This document shows positions 37,664-45,569 of a stretch of DNA of 64,000 bases, one piece after another. Source of the stretch: Sphaerotilus microaerophilus (lineage in GTDB: Bacteria; Pseudomonadota; Gammaproteobacteria; Burkholderiales; Burkholderiaceae_C). Under the pieces are notes generated by a model. The model was not told the origin of the DNA. It saw only the letters and a program-made list of their open reading frames with translations, and searched no databases. Location of the stretch: contig NZ_AP025730.1 of the NCBI RefSeq assembly GCF_023734135.1, positions 1,984,001 through 2,048,000 of the forward strand. The letters are read 5' to 3'. The number at the start of each line of letters is the position of its first letter. The stretch's first letter is position 1. Made by a program: the position numbers and the translations under genes.

Positions 37664-39964
37664 TCAGCCTGCCAAGGCAGGCTCGTGCGGCAATCCCGCT
37701 TCACTAAGCAGCCGGGTGATTTCGGCCGCTGGCAGCGGGCGGGCAAAGTGGTAGCCCTGCGCATGGTCGCAGCCCAGGGCGTGCAGCTGCCGGCGGGTTT
37801 CTTCGTCCTCGACGCCCTCGGCCACCGTGAGCAGGCCCAGGCTGTGCGCCATCGTCACCACCGCGGCGACGATGGCGGCGTCGTCCGGGTCGCGGGCGAG
37901 GTCGCCGACGAAGCTGCGGTCGATCTTCAGCGTGTCCACGGCGAGCCGCTTCAGGTACGACAGGCTGGAGTAGCCCGTGCCGAAGTCGTCGATCGCCAGC
38001 CGCACGCCCAGCCGCTTGAGGTTGCGGATCACGCTGAGCACCTGCTCGGTGTCGCTGATGAGGATCGATTCGGTCAGCTCCAGCGTCAACGCATGGCCGG
38101 GCAGGCCCGACTTGCGCAGCGCCTCCACCACGCTGCGCTCCACGTCGCCCCGGCGGAACTGCAGGGCCGACAGGTTCACGGCCACCTTCATGCCCGTGTG
38201 CCCGTCGGCATGCCAGCGGGCCGCCTGCCGGCAGGCCTCGCCCAGCACCCAGTCGCCGATGGAGACGATCAGCCCGCTTTCCTCGGCCACCGGGATGAAG
38301 CGTGCTGGCGGGATGAACTGCCCGTCCTCGCCGCGCCAGCGGATCAGCGCCTCGACACCTTCCATCGCCCCGGTGGCCAGGTTCACGACGGGCTGGTAGT
38401 GCAGCAGCAGCGTGCCGGCGTCCAGCGCGCGGTGCAGGCCGTTGCGCAGGCGCAGGCGCTCCTCGACCTCGGCGTCCATGTGCGTGTCGAAGAAGCGGAA
38501 GGTGTTCCGCCCGGCCCCCTTGGCGCGGTACATCGCCATGTCGGCCTTCTTCAGCAGGGTGTCGAAGTCCTCGCCGTCGTCGGGGTAGAGCGCCACGCCG
38601 ATCGACGCGCAGCTGATGAGCTCGTGCCCCTCGTGGCGGCAGGGCTCCTGGATGCGCTCCAGCAGCCGCTCGATCAGGGGCGTCAGGCTCTCGGCGTCGC
38701 CCACGTCGGTGAGCAGGATCAGGAACTCGTCGCCCCCCTGGCGGCTGACGGTGTCGATGCCGCGCACCGACTCGACCAACCGCCTGGCCGTGGCCGTCAG
38801 CAGTACGTCGCCGTACAGGTGCCCGAGCGAGTCGTTGATGGCCTTGAAGTTGTCGAGGTCGATGAACAGCAGCGCCACGCGGCTGCCCGAGCGTTGCCCC
38901 TGTGCGGCAGCCCCCCGGAATCGGTCGGCCGCGAGCCGGCGGTTGGGCAGGCGCGTCAGTGCGTCGTGGTACGCCAGGAACTCGCTGCGCTCCTCGGCCT
39001 CGCGCCGGATGCCGATCTCCCGGTTCAGCTGCTCGTACGGCGCCTGCACGCCAGCGACCACCAGCGCACGGTACAGGTAGGCATAGGCGATGACCTTGTA
39101 GGTGTGCCCCAGCAGGCTGAACAGGCTGTTGACGTTCGAGTACAGCGTGAAGCACAGCTCACAAAGGATGGTGATCACCACCGCGGTGAACAACGAGCCG
39201 GCGTCGTAGTCCGCGCCCCGGCGCCAGTCGCGCAGGAACACCGCGGCCGGCACCAGCAGCAGTGCGACGATGCCGTACTCGCTGGCGATCTTGAACGCGG
39301 TGAGCCCCTGCCCGTCGATGAAGGTGCGCGGGAACAGCTCCGGGTGCAGCAGCCGCAGCAGGCAGGCCAGCGCCACGCCCCCCAGCACCAGCGCCAGCAG
39401 CCCCCCGCGCGGTATCGACTCCAGCCGCTGCCGCCAGGGCCGCAGTGCCACCGCCAGCAGCGTCAGCGCCGAGGCATAGCGGGCCATCAGCCAGAAGTCG
39501 ATCGCCTTCTCCGGTGACGCGGGCGTCACGAAGTCCGGCATGCCCTTGTAGGACAGCATGTGCGCCAGGTCGAGCAGCCCCACGGCCAGGAAACCCGCGC
39601 CGAGCACCGTCAGCCCGCTGGCGCGCGGCGTGTCGTGGGCGTGCCAGCACACCGCAAAGACCAGCAGGGCGACCACGATCGCCATCGTCTCCATCACCGT
39701 GTGGAGGGCGACCGGGAAGAAGCGCGCGCTCTGCTTCAGCCCCTCCAGCGGGGGCGCCAGCCAGAACAGCAGGAACACCAGCGTGAACCCGACCAGGAGC
39801 GGCCAGGGCACGCGGCCGGCGGCCACCGGCTCGTGCGCACCCAGGACCGGCGGGGTTGGAGGCCAGGGTTCTTCCGTCACGGCGGCCTGGGTGGGCAAGG
39901 AAGCGAAGGAGGTCTTCACGCGATCGCGGTTTCGCAAATACAGCTCAGGAGGGCCTGGGGGCAA
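37664..39964 (-). CDS. GGDEF-EAL c-di-GMP protein with MASE3-type membrane sensor
   Basis: A 766-residue membrane protein. The N-terminal 300 residues contain several membrane helices (VPWPLLVGFTLVFLLFWLAP; MAIVVALLVFAVCWHA; VLGAGFLAVGLLDLAHML) of MASE3/MASE4 type. The GGDEF domain has RQGGDEFLILL (about residue 420) and the EAL domain starts with GVEALIRW (about 535). The TTG at 39964 opens the longest frame; a GTG at 39919 is an alternative start. Both catalytic motifs look intact, so it can be bifunctional. Confidence 0.9.
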   Translation of the reverse strand: MPPGPPELYLRNRDRVKTSFASLPTQAAVTEEPWPPTPPVLGAHEPVAAGRVPWPLLVGFTLVFLLFWLAPPLEGLKQSARFFPVALHTVMETMAIVVALLVFAVCWHAHDTPRASGLTVLGAGFLAVGLLDLAHMLSYKGMPDFVTPASPEKAIDFWLMARYASALTLLAVALRPWRQRLESIPRGGLLALVLGGVALACLLRLLHPELFPRTFIDGQGLTAFKIASEYGIVALLLVPAAVFLRDWRRGADYDAGSLFTAVVITILCELCFTLYSNVNSLFSLLGHTYKVIAYAYLYRALVVAGVQAPYEQLNREIGIRREAEERSEFLAYHDALTRLPNRRLAADRFRGAAAQGQRSGSRVALLFIDLDNFKAINDSLGHLYGDVLLTATARRLVESVRGIDTVSRQGGDEFLILLTDVGDAESLTPLIERLLERIQEPCRHEGHELISCASIGVALYPDDGEDFDTLLKKADMAMYRAKGAGRNTFRFFDTHMDAEVEERLRLRNGLHRALDAGTLLLHYQPVVNLATGAMEGVEALIRWRGEDGQFIPPARFIPVAEESGLIVSIGDWVLGEACRQAARWHADGHTGMKVAVNLSALQFRRGDVERSVVEALRKSGLPGHALTLELTESILISDTEQVLSVIRNLKRLGVRLAIDDFGTGYSSLSYLKRLAVDTLKIDRSFVGDLARDPDDAAIVAAVVTMAHSLGLLTVAEGVEDEETRRQLHALGCDHAQGYHFARPLPAAEITRLLSEAGLPHEPALAG

Positions 39965-40117
39965 GCCTTCATGCCTTCAATGATGCACCGCATCGGCACT
40001 GCTCACCCCACAAGGGGGAGCCCTTCGTTGGCCATACTCACGAAGTCGAACGGCGCGGCAGCCCGATCAACTGGCGAGCGGTGGCCAAGCTGCTGCCGGG
40101 CAGGCCCGAACCTGGCC

Positions 40118-41185
40118 CTACCCGTCCCTCTGTTTCTTGTAGCTGTGGACGAACCGGCCGAACGCCCGGTCCTTTCGGCGCCGGTCCAGGTGGGACAGGT
40201 CGTTGAAGTCGGATTCCTTCTGCAGCTTCAGGTAGTTCTGCAGGTGCTCCTCGCTCAGCTCGCGGCGCTCGATGGCGGCACGGACCTCGCAGCCGGGTTC
40301 GCTGCCGTGGCGGCAATCCGGGTAGCGGCAGCTGCGCGCCAATGAAGCTATGTCGGCAAAGGCCGCCTCGATGCCCTCGTGGGCGCCCAGCATCCCCAGC
40401 TCTCGCATGCCCGGCATGTCGATCAACAGCCCCCCCTGTTCAAGCACGATCAACTGCCGCCGCGTGGTGGTGTGCCGCCCCTCGCCTGTGTGGCTGACCT
40501 CGCGGGTTTCCAACGAATCCCCGCCCAGCAGGCGGTTGATGAGTGTGGTCTTGCCCACGCCCGACGAGCCGAGCAGGCAATACGTGCGGCCGGGCACGAT
40601 GAGTTCGCGCACCTGGTCGACGCCCGAGCCCGTCACGTTGCTGATGCAGACGATCCTGGCGTCCACCCCCAGGGCACGGATCTGGCCGATCAGCTGATCC
40701 AGCGCCTCCGGGGTGACCAGGTCCGTCTTCGTCAGCAGCAGCACCGGCTCGATGTGGCCATCCCGTGCCATCACCAGGTAGCGCTCCAGCCGCCGGACGT
40801 TGAAATCGAAGTGGCAGCCCTGCACGATGAACGCCACGTCGATGTTGGCGGCGATCATCTGGAACTCGACGTCCCGGCCCGCAGCCTTGCGCCGCAGGAA
40901 GGACCGGCGGGGCAGCAGGTGATGGATGCTGGCCTGCGTGCCGGCATCGCGCCAATGCACGCACACCCAGTCGCCGACACAGGGCAACTCGGCCGCGGAT
41001 TCGGCCAGGTGGAGGAACTTGCCGGTCAACTCGGCCGGCACCTCACCACCTTCACCCCGGATCAGGTACCGCCCGCGGTCCACCGCGGTGACGCGGGCGA
41101 TGGACAGGCCCGGCCCACAAGATTCAGCGGCCTCACCGGCTGCATTCGCCAACCAGCGATCCAGGCCCAGGGCATTCAATTCCAT
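40118..41185 (-). CDS. rsgA: Ribosome small subunit-dependent GTPase A
   Basis: Late 30S-subunit assembly GTPase of 355 residues. It has the OB-like N-terminus, the circularly permuted G domain (LLTKTDLV for G4, GSSGVGKTTLINRLLG for G1, DMPGMRELGM for G3) and the C-terminal zinc finger (CRYPDCRHGSEPGCEVRAAI). The start is placed at MELNALGLDRWLANA; the frame runs 16 codons further upstream with no family similarity. The gene stands alone. Confidence 0.96.
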   Translation of the reverse strand: MELNALGLDRWLANAAGEAAESCGPGLSIARVTAVDRGRYLIRGEGGEVPAELTGKFLHLAESAAELPCVGDWVCVHWRDAGTQASIHHLLPRRSFLRRKAAGRDVEFQMIAANIDVAFIVQGCHFDFNVRRLERYLVMARDGHIEPVLLLTKTDLVTPEALDQLIGQIRALGVDARIVCISNVTGSGVDQVRELIVPGRTYCLLGSSGVGKTTLINRLLGGDSLETREVSHTGEGRHTTTRRQLIVLEQGGLLIDMPGMRELGMLGAHEGIEAAFADIASLARSCRYPDCRHGSEPGCEVRAAIERRELSEEHLQNYLKLQKESDFNDLSHLDRRRKDRAFGRFVHSYKKQRDG

Positions 41186-41342
41186 CAGGACACTCTGGCA
41201 GCAACGGCGGGGCTTGCCAAGTGGACTGGTCAAGGTCAGGTGACTTGCCTGGAGGCGGGCTCATGGCCGACTCCAGCCATTCAAGACGCCATGCCCACAA
41301 CCGCCCTGCCTCTTTGCGGTGAGTTCGGTTGGGTCCTTCATC

Positions 41343-41825
41343 TCACCCCCGCCAAGCCTTCTCGATCGCGGCGATGTCGATCTTCGTCATTTCCATCATG
41401 GCATCGAAGGCCCGCTTGGCGGCCACGCGGTCCGGGTCGCTGATCGCCTCCATCAGCACGCGCGGGGTGATCTGCCAGTTCAGCCCCCACTTGTCCTTGC
41501 ACCAGCCGCAGGCGCTGGGCCGGCCGCCGTGGTCGATGATGGCGTTCCACAGCCGGTCGGTTTCGGCTTGGTCGTCGGTGGCGACCTGGAAGGAAAACGC
41601 CTCGGTCTGCGGGAAGGCCGGGCCGCCGTTCAGCCCCAGGCAGGGGATGCCCATGACGGTGAACTCGACGGTCAGTATGTTGCCCTCCTGCCCGGCGGGG
41701 TAGTCGCCAGGCGCACGCAGCACGGCGCCCACGGCGCTGTCGGGGAAGGTGGCGGCGTAGAACTGCGCGGCCTCCAGGGCGGTGCCGTCGTACCAGAGAC
41801 AGATGGTGTTCTTGGGGCTGGGCAT
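41343..41825 (-). CDS. VOC-family (PhnB-like) protein
   Basis: A 160-residue single-domain VOC/PhnB-type protein: MPSPKNTICLWYDGTALEAA, PCLGLNGGPAF, and CGWCKDKWGLNWQITPRVLM, the signature block of this family (often labelled 3-demethylubiquinone methyltransferase-like, without proof). The ligand is unknown. It stands alone, convergent with nothing and about 160 bp from rsgA. Confidence 0.85.
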   Translation of the reverse strand: MPSPKNTICLWYDGTALEAAQFYAATFPDSAVGAVLRAPGDYPAGQEGNILTVEFTVMGIPCLGLNGGPAFPQTEAFSFQVATDDQAETDRLWNAIIDHGGRPSACGWCKDKWGLNWQITPRVLMEAISDPDRVAAKRAFDAMMEMTKIDIAAIEKAWRG

Positions 41826-42009
41826 GGGGAGCCTCCGGGCGTCGGGTTGGGGAACGCGCAGTCTCGCACCGCGGCGGTGATTTTTCTCGCGCTGCCAGGC
41901 CAGACCCCGGCGGGCTCAAGTTCTCCGCCCGCCTGCCGAACCCCAGGCACGGCATGCCGTCCGCCCGCCCGCCCGAACGCACGTAGGCCCTGACCCTGAA
42001 ACCCACGCC

Positions 42010-42375
42010 ATGTCCACCTCGTCCGTCAGCCTGGGCGGCATGAACGCCGCAATGAATGCGCTGGACACCTCCGCCTGGCGCATCGCCCGCCAAGCCGCCC
42101 AACGTCCCGCCGATGCGGCCAGCCCGGCGACACCCGCTGCCACGTCGAGCCCCTCGCTGGAGGACGACATGGTCAGCCAGCTCCAGGCCAAGAACGCCTT
42201 CCTCGCCAACCTGCGCGTGTTTCAGACGGGGGACGAGATGCTGGGCGCGCTGATCGACGTGAAGGGCGGACCGCCCGCCCCGGCGGCCTACGCCTGGGCC
42301 GCCACCAGGAAGACCTCGCGCGTGGGCGGTCCGGCCATCAGTGGGCCGAACTTCGCGATCTGCTCCTGCAGGTAG
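42010..42375 (+). CDS. Small flagellar rod/hook C-terminal-like protein
   Basis: A 121-residue protein. Residues about 50-85 (DDMVSQLQAKNAFLANLRVF then QTGDEMLGALIDVKG) look like the C-terminal helix of flagellar rod/hook proteins (FlgC/FlgE). In such small proteins a stop normally follows VKG. Here the frame continues for about 35 codons, overlapping the monooxygenase gene on the other strand, so the stop may have been lost. No other flagellar genes are near. The start is preceded by no clear ribosome site. Confidence 0.5.
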   Translation: MSTSSVSLGGMNAAMNALDTSAWRIARQAAQRPADAASPATPAATSSPSLEDDMVSQLQAKNAFLANLRVFQTGDEMLGALIDVKGGPPAPAAYAWAATRKTSRVGGPAISGPNFAICSCR

Positions 42376-42581
42376 CCGCTGCTCTCGCCGGCCTTCATGT
42401 CCTCCGGGGTGTCCCAGAGCGTCAGCGACACGCCCTTGCCCGTCTCGGGGTCGGTCAGGAAGAACGCGCCCCTGAATCCCTTCTGCTGCCTCGCGACGGG
42501 AATCACGGACTCATTGAAGATTTTCTGGGCCTCGTCCATCTTGTCGGGCCGACCCGGCATCGCCACCATCCTCGCGTACAT
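42288..42581 (-). CDS. Antibiotic biosynthesis monooxygenase-like (ABM) protein
   Basis: A 97-residue ABM-fold protein: MYARMVAMPGRPDKMDEAQK, IPVARQQKGFRGAFFL and VSLTLWDTPEDMKAGE. The start at 42581 has AAAGGAG six bases upstream; 22 further open codons upstream lack support. Family members are small haem-degrading or quinol-oxidising enzymes; the substrate here is unknown. Its 3' end overlaps the plus-strand small gene by 88 bp. Confidence 0.85.
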   Translation of the reverse strand: MYARMVAMPGRPDKMDEAQKIFNESVIPVARQQKGFRGAFFLTDPETGKGVSLTLWDTPEDMKAGESSGYLQEQIAKFGPLMAGPPTREVFLVAAQA

Positions 42582-42641
42582 AGCCAACTCCTTTCGCGGC
42601 GTCTTGCTCGCGCTGCTGAATCTGCGTCCGCGGCGGGCAAT

Positions 42642-42665
42642 CGTCATTGCGTACGCTCAATGACG
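42642..42665. promoter_or_regulatory. Palindromic operator upstream of the ABM gene
   Basis: CGTCATTG at 42642-42649 and CAATGACG at 42658-42665 form a perfect 8-bp inverted repeat with an 8-bp spacer (CGTACGCT), about 60 bp upstream of the ABM start. Likely the site of a TetR- or MarR-type repressor that is not encoded nearby. Confidence 0.5.
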
Positions 42666-42770
42666 GCGGCCAAACAGGTCGCCCTTGTGCAGGCGATCTG
42701 GTGTGGATTCCTTCAGGAGCTGGCGTGACGCGGGCCCCATCGGGCGGCGACGTGAGGCATGCCATGCCCG

Positions 42771-43381
42771 TCATCGACTCAGTGCGTCCTCTCCCGGGGC
42801 GATCTCCGCGCCACCTGCGGCCCAATGCGCACGAATCAACCGGTACAGGCAATGCGATCTCAGCGGGCTCCCCTCGGGAAGCGCCGGGTGGTCAAAGTCC
42901 TCATGCGTGGCGCGCATGCCAAGGCGCTGCATGACCGCCTGCGACGGCAGGTTCAGCTTGGCCGTGGAGGAGACCACCTCCGGCAGACCCTGCTGCTCGA
43001 ACCCGAACCGAAGCACCTCGCGTCAAGCCTCCGTGGCCGGGCCCTTGCCCCAGTGCTGCCTGGCCAGCCGGTACCCGATTTCCACACAGGGCATTCCACA
43101 CAGGGCATGAACGGCAGTGCACGCCTGGGTATGGTGAGCCCGACAAAGCCGACGAAGCCGCCATCGCACACCTGCTCGACCGCCCAGTCGCTCCAGCCGC
43201 ACTCCTCCAGTTCGGCGGCCCAGGCGGCGATGCTGCGGTCGCTCTGCTCCCGCGTCTGGAGGCCTGGAAAGTACCGCATCACGTCGGGGTCGGCGTTCCG
43301 CCGGGCAAACGCCGGCTTGTCGCGCGCCTGCCACTGGCGCAGGCGAAGACGCGGCGTGGCCCGTTGAATCACTCGGGACAT
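42771..43381 (-). pseudogene. RimJ/RimL-type N-acetyltransferase pseudogene
   Basis: The N-terminal part (MSRVIQRATPRLRLRQWQAR; GFVGFVGLTIPR) reads well to about 43109. The next stretch is a 14-bp tandem duplication, TCCACACAGGGCAT at 43081-43094 and 43095-43108 (plus strand), which shifts the frame. In the restored frame the protein continues MPCVEIGYRLARQHWGKGPA and then meets TGA at 43023-43025. After it the same frame goes on as REVLRFGFEQQGLPEVV and NLPSQAVMQRLGMRATHEDF to the stop at 42771. Two independent lesions make it clearly non-functional. Confidence 0.9.
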
Positions 43382-43556
43382 GGCCTACGTGCAGTGGGCG
43401 CGCACGGCCGCCGAGGGCAAGCCCCTTGCCAAGGGCACGCTGCCTCAGCTGTGCCAGGTCTGCCAGTGGCCGGTGCTCTTCACCGAGCCGGGCGATCCGA
43501 CGGAAATCTGCTACCGGGAGGAGAAATACCTCGGCGAAACCTTCCACTCTTGCTCG
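43380..43556 (+). pseudogene. Fragment of phenol/toluene monooxygenase large subunit
   Basis: A 59-codon stretch reading AYVQWARTAAEGKPLAKGTL, QLCQVCQWPVLFTEPGDPT and GETFHSCS. This matches a segment near the C-terminal part of the oxygenase alpha subunit of multicomponent phenol and toluene hydroxylases (DmpN/TmoA type), including the CQVCQWP cysteine pair and FTEPGDPT. Sequence on both sides is unrelated: an in-frame stop lies a few codons upstream, and after FHSCS the next expected residues (DGC) are lost. It is a remnant left by rearrangement. Confidence 0.75.
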
Positions 43557-43655
43557 AGAAGTTCCTCTCGGCGGCGGACGCGCCGTCCGTGCGCAGCCCG
43601 ATGTTCCGGTCGATTTGAGAGGGGCAGTCGGCGGCTACAGCCAGCGGCGACACCC

Positions 43656-43838
43656 TCAACGCTGCGAATCCGTGTGCGACTTCGCCATCAGCTTGATCAT
43701 CTTCAGGTTGATGATGAAGAAGCGCGGGATCTGCCAGAGCAGGCTGGTGCGCAGGTAGCGGGTCAGGCCCGTGGGCTTGGGCGGGTAGTAGGCCTGCTGG
43801 TAGGGCTCTTTGTTCGCGGGTTGTGCGGTGGTGGACAT
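43656..43838 (-). CDS. Small conserved protein next to sulfide:quinone oxidoreductase
   Basis: A 60-residue protein (MSTTAQPANKEPYQQAYYPP start; TSLLWQIPRFFIINLKMIKLM, a possible amphipathic or membrane-attached helix). It follows the SQR-like gene by 57 bp on the same strand. Similar small proteins are often found at this place in betaproteobacteria, but I know of no function. It may help attach the flavoprotein to the membrane. Confidence 0.6.
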   Translation of the reverse strand: MSTTAQPANKEPYQQAYYPPKPTGLTRYLRTSLLWQIPRFFIINLKMIKLMAKSHTDSQR

Positions 43839-43895
43839 GGGGTTGCTCCGGAGGATGGGTGGTTTGCGGCGATCCGATTGGTTCGTCCGACGCCA

Positions 43896-45353
43896 TCAAT
43901 CGGGCAGCAACTGCCAGCCCGGCTTCATCTTGGCCTGGTAGATGAAGGTGTAGTGCAGCAGCGACTTCATCCAGTGCCCGGCCAGGCCGATCTCGCCGAA
44001 GGTCAGGTGCAGGTCGCGGCCGTACTCGGGGTAGGTGCGGTAGTCCGGCACCACCGGGAACACGGTCATCGTCGCCGCCGTGCCGCGCAGCAGGTGCGAG
44101 CCAGTGGAGGCCACGCAGGCCGCGCCCATGCGGGCCATCGAGGCCTGGTGGGTGGGCTTCTCGGCACCGGCGAGCATGTCGCGCAGGCTCTTGGCCACGG
44201 CGATCGCCATCGCGGCCGAGGGCATGCCGGTGCGCGGCGGGGCCGGGTTGATTGGTGTGCCGTTGGTGCTCTGCATCGGCTTGCTGATGAGGTGCGGCGG
44301 CGCAAAGGCGATGCCGACCGCGAAGAGGTTGCGATACACCGGTGACTGGTAGGTCCGGGGCCAGTCGTCGGCGCTCCACTGGGCGTAGGGGCGCGGGGTG
44401 TAGTCCGCATCCACCTTCATGAAGCCGCTGGGCGCGAAGACCTTGGCGGTGATGTCCTCGCCGCCCCGGTCGTAGGCCTTCAGGCCGACGCCGGCGAACG
44501 GCGGGATGAGCATCGAGAAGTCGAAGGGCAGCTCGTGGAAGCTGCCGTCCAGCGTCTCGTAGTGGATCTTGCCGGCCTCGACCTTCTTGACGTGGGCGCG
44601 CACGATCCACTCGATGTCGCGCTCGACCATCAGCGACTCGGCAAAGGTCTTGCCGTTGGTGATGTAGCCGCCGCGCTCGATGTGCACGCCGCCCATGCCG
44701 AAGTCGCCCAGCTCGTACTCGTTGCTGATCCAGACGATGCGGGCCTGGTCGCGCACGCCGGCCTCGCGCAGCACGTGGTCGACGTTGTAGATGTATTCGA
44801 AGGCGGCGCCCTGGCAGGTGCAGGTGCCGTGACCGGTACCGATCACGAAGGTGCGCTGCTCGCCGCGCTTCATTGCCTCGACCTGCTGCTGCAGCTGGTG
44901 GTTGGCCTCCAGCGCGTGCGAGGCGGTACACACCGACACGGTGTGGCCGTGGTCAGGCCCCAGCCCCTCGGTGGCGCCGAAGTTCAGTTTCGGCCCGGTG
45001 GCATTGACCAGGTAGTCGTAGGCGATGCGCTCCTGCTGGCCAGCCTTGGCGGGCAGGGTGTATTCCACCGTGACGAAGGGGCGCGCATCGCTGGTGTCCC
45101 CTTCCGGGTGGATCGACACGCCCTTGGCCTGGCGGAAGTCGACGCTGGTCTTCTTGTAGACCTCGGCGAGGTCGAAGGTGACCTGCTCCTCGGTCATCTG
45201 GCCGACGCCGACCCAGATGTTCGACGGGATCCAGTTCCAGCGCGCATTGGGCGACACCACGACGATCTCATGCTGCTTGCCGACCCACTGGTTGAGGTAG
45301 CGGGCGACGGTGTGGCCGGAAATGCCGGCCCCCAGGATGACGATGCGGGACAT
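43896..45353 (-). CDS. sqr: Sulfide:quinone oxidoreductase-like flavoprotein
   Basis: FAD-dependent disulfide oxidoreductase of 485 residues. MSRIVILGAGISGHTVARYL is the FAD-binding start. SVCTASHALEAN, GHGTCTCQGAAFEYI and AACVASTGSHLL hold conserved cysteines. FAVGIAFAPPHLISKP resembles the SQR FAD/quinone site. The product would oxidise sulfide or persulfide and pass electrons to quinone. The ATG at 45353 has GGGGAG upstream; the frame extends 48 codons further but through the operator. A CsoR/CstR-type operator upstream supports a sulfide role. Confidence 0.85.
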   Translation of the reverse strand: MSRIVILGAGISGHTVARYLNQWVGKQHEIVVVSPNARWNWIPSNIWVGVGQMTEEQVTFDLAEVYKKTSVDFRQAKGVSIHPEGDTSDARPFVTVEYTLPAKAGQQERIAYDYLVNATGPKLNFGATEGLGPDHGHTVSVCTASHALEANHQLQQQVEAMKRGEQRTFVIGTGHGTCTCQGAAFEYIYNVDHVLREAGVRDQARIVWISNEYELGDFGMGGVHIERGGYITNGKTFAESLMVERDIEWIVRAHVKKVEAGKIHYETLDGSFHELPFDFSMLIPPFAGVGLKAYDRGGEDITAKVFAPSGFMKVDADYTPRPYAQWSADDWPRTYQSPVYRNLFAVGIAFAPPHLISKPMQSTNGTPINPAPPRTGMPSAAMAIAVAKSLRDMLAGAEKPTHQASMARMGAACVASTGSHLLRGTAATMTVFPVVPDYRTYPEYGRDLHLTFGEIGLAGHWMKSLLHYTFIYQAKMKPGWQLLPD

Positions 45354-45414
45354 GGGCGGCTCCCCAGGAGGAGTGAGCGAAGAACGGGGTGGACTGGATC
45401 GGCGAGTCGATCTG

Positions 45415-45430
45415 ATACCCAATAGGGTAT
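45415..45430 (-). promoter_or_regulatory. CsoR/CstR-type operator
   Basis: ATACCC-AATA-GGGTAT at 45415-45430 is a perfect inverted repeat about 62 bp upstream of the sqr start. The same 6-N-6 pattern with GGGTAT arms is known for persulfide-sensing CstR and related CsoR-family repressors. No such repressor gene is in the window. Confidence 0.7.
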
Positions 45431-45569
45431 GCGATGTAACCAATTCCATCCATAGGTGTTGACCCCGAAAATCGTCCCGCGGCGCGATCTGGATCAAGGC
45501 GGCCGGCTGGAACCCCGCCCCGATCCTTGCCCGGGCCCCTGGCCGGCCCAGCCCCTAACATCCACGGCG

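Noticed and set aside
43557..43655. Continuation of the hydroxylase fragment in another frame (AADAPSVRSPMFRSI)
   Set aside because: I could not match it to the oxygenase C-terminus; treated as unrelated sequence after the breakpoint.
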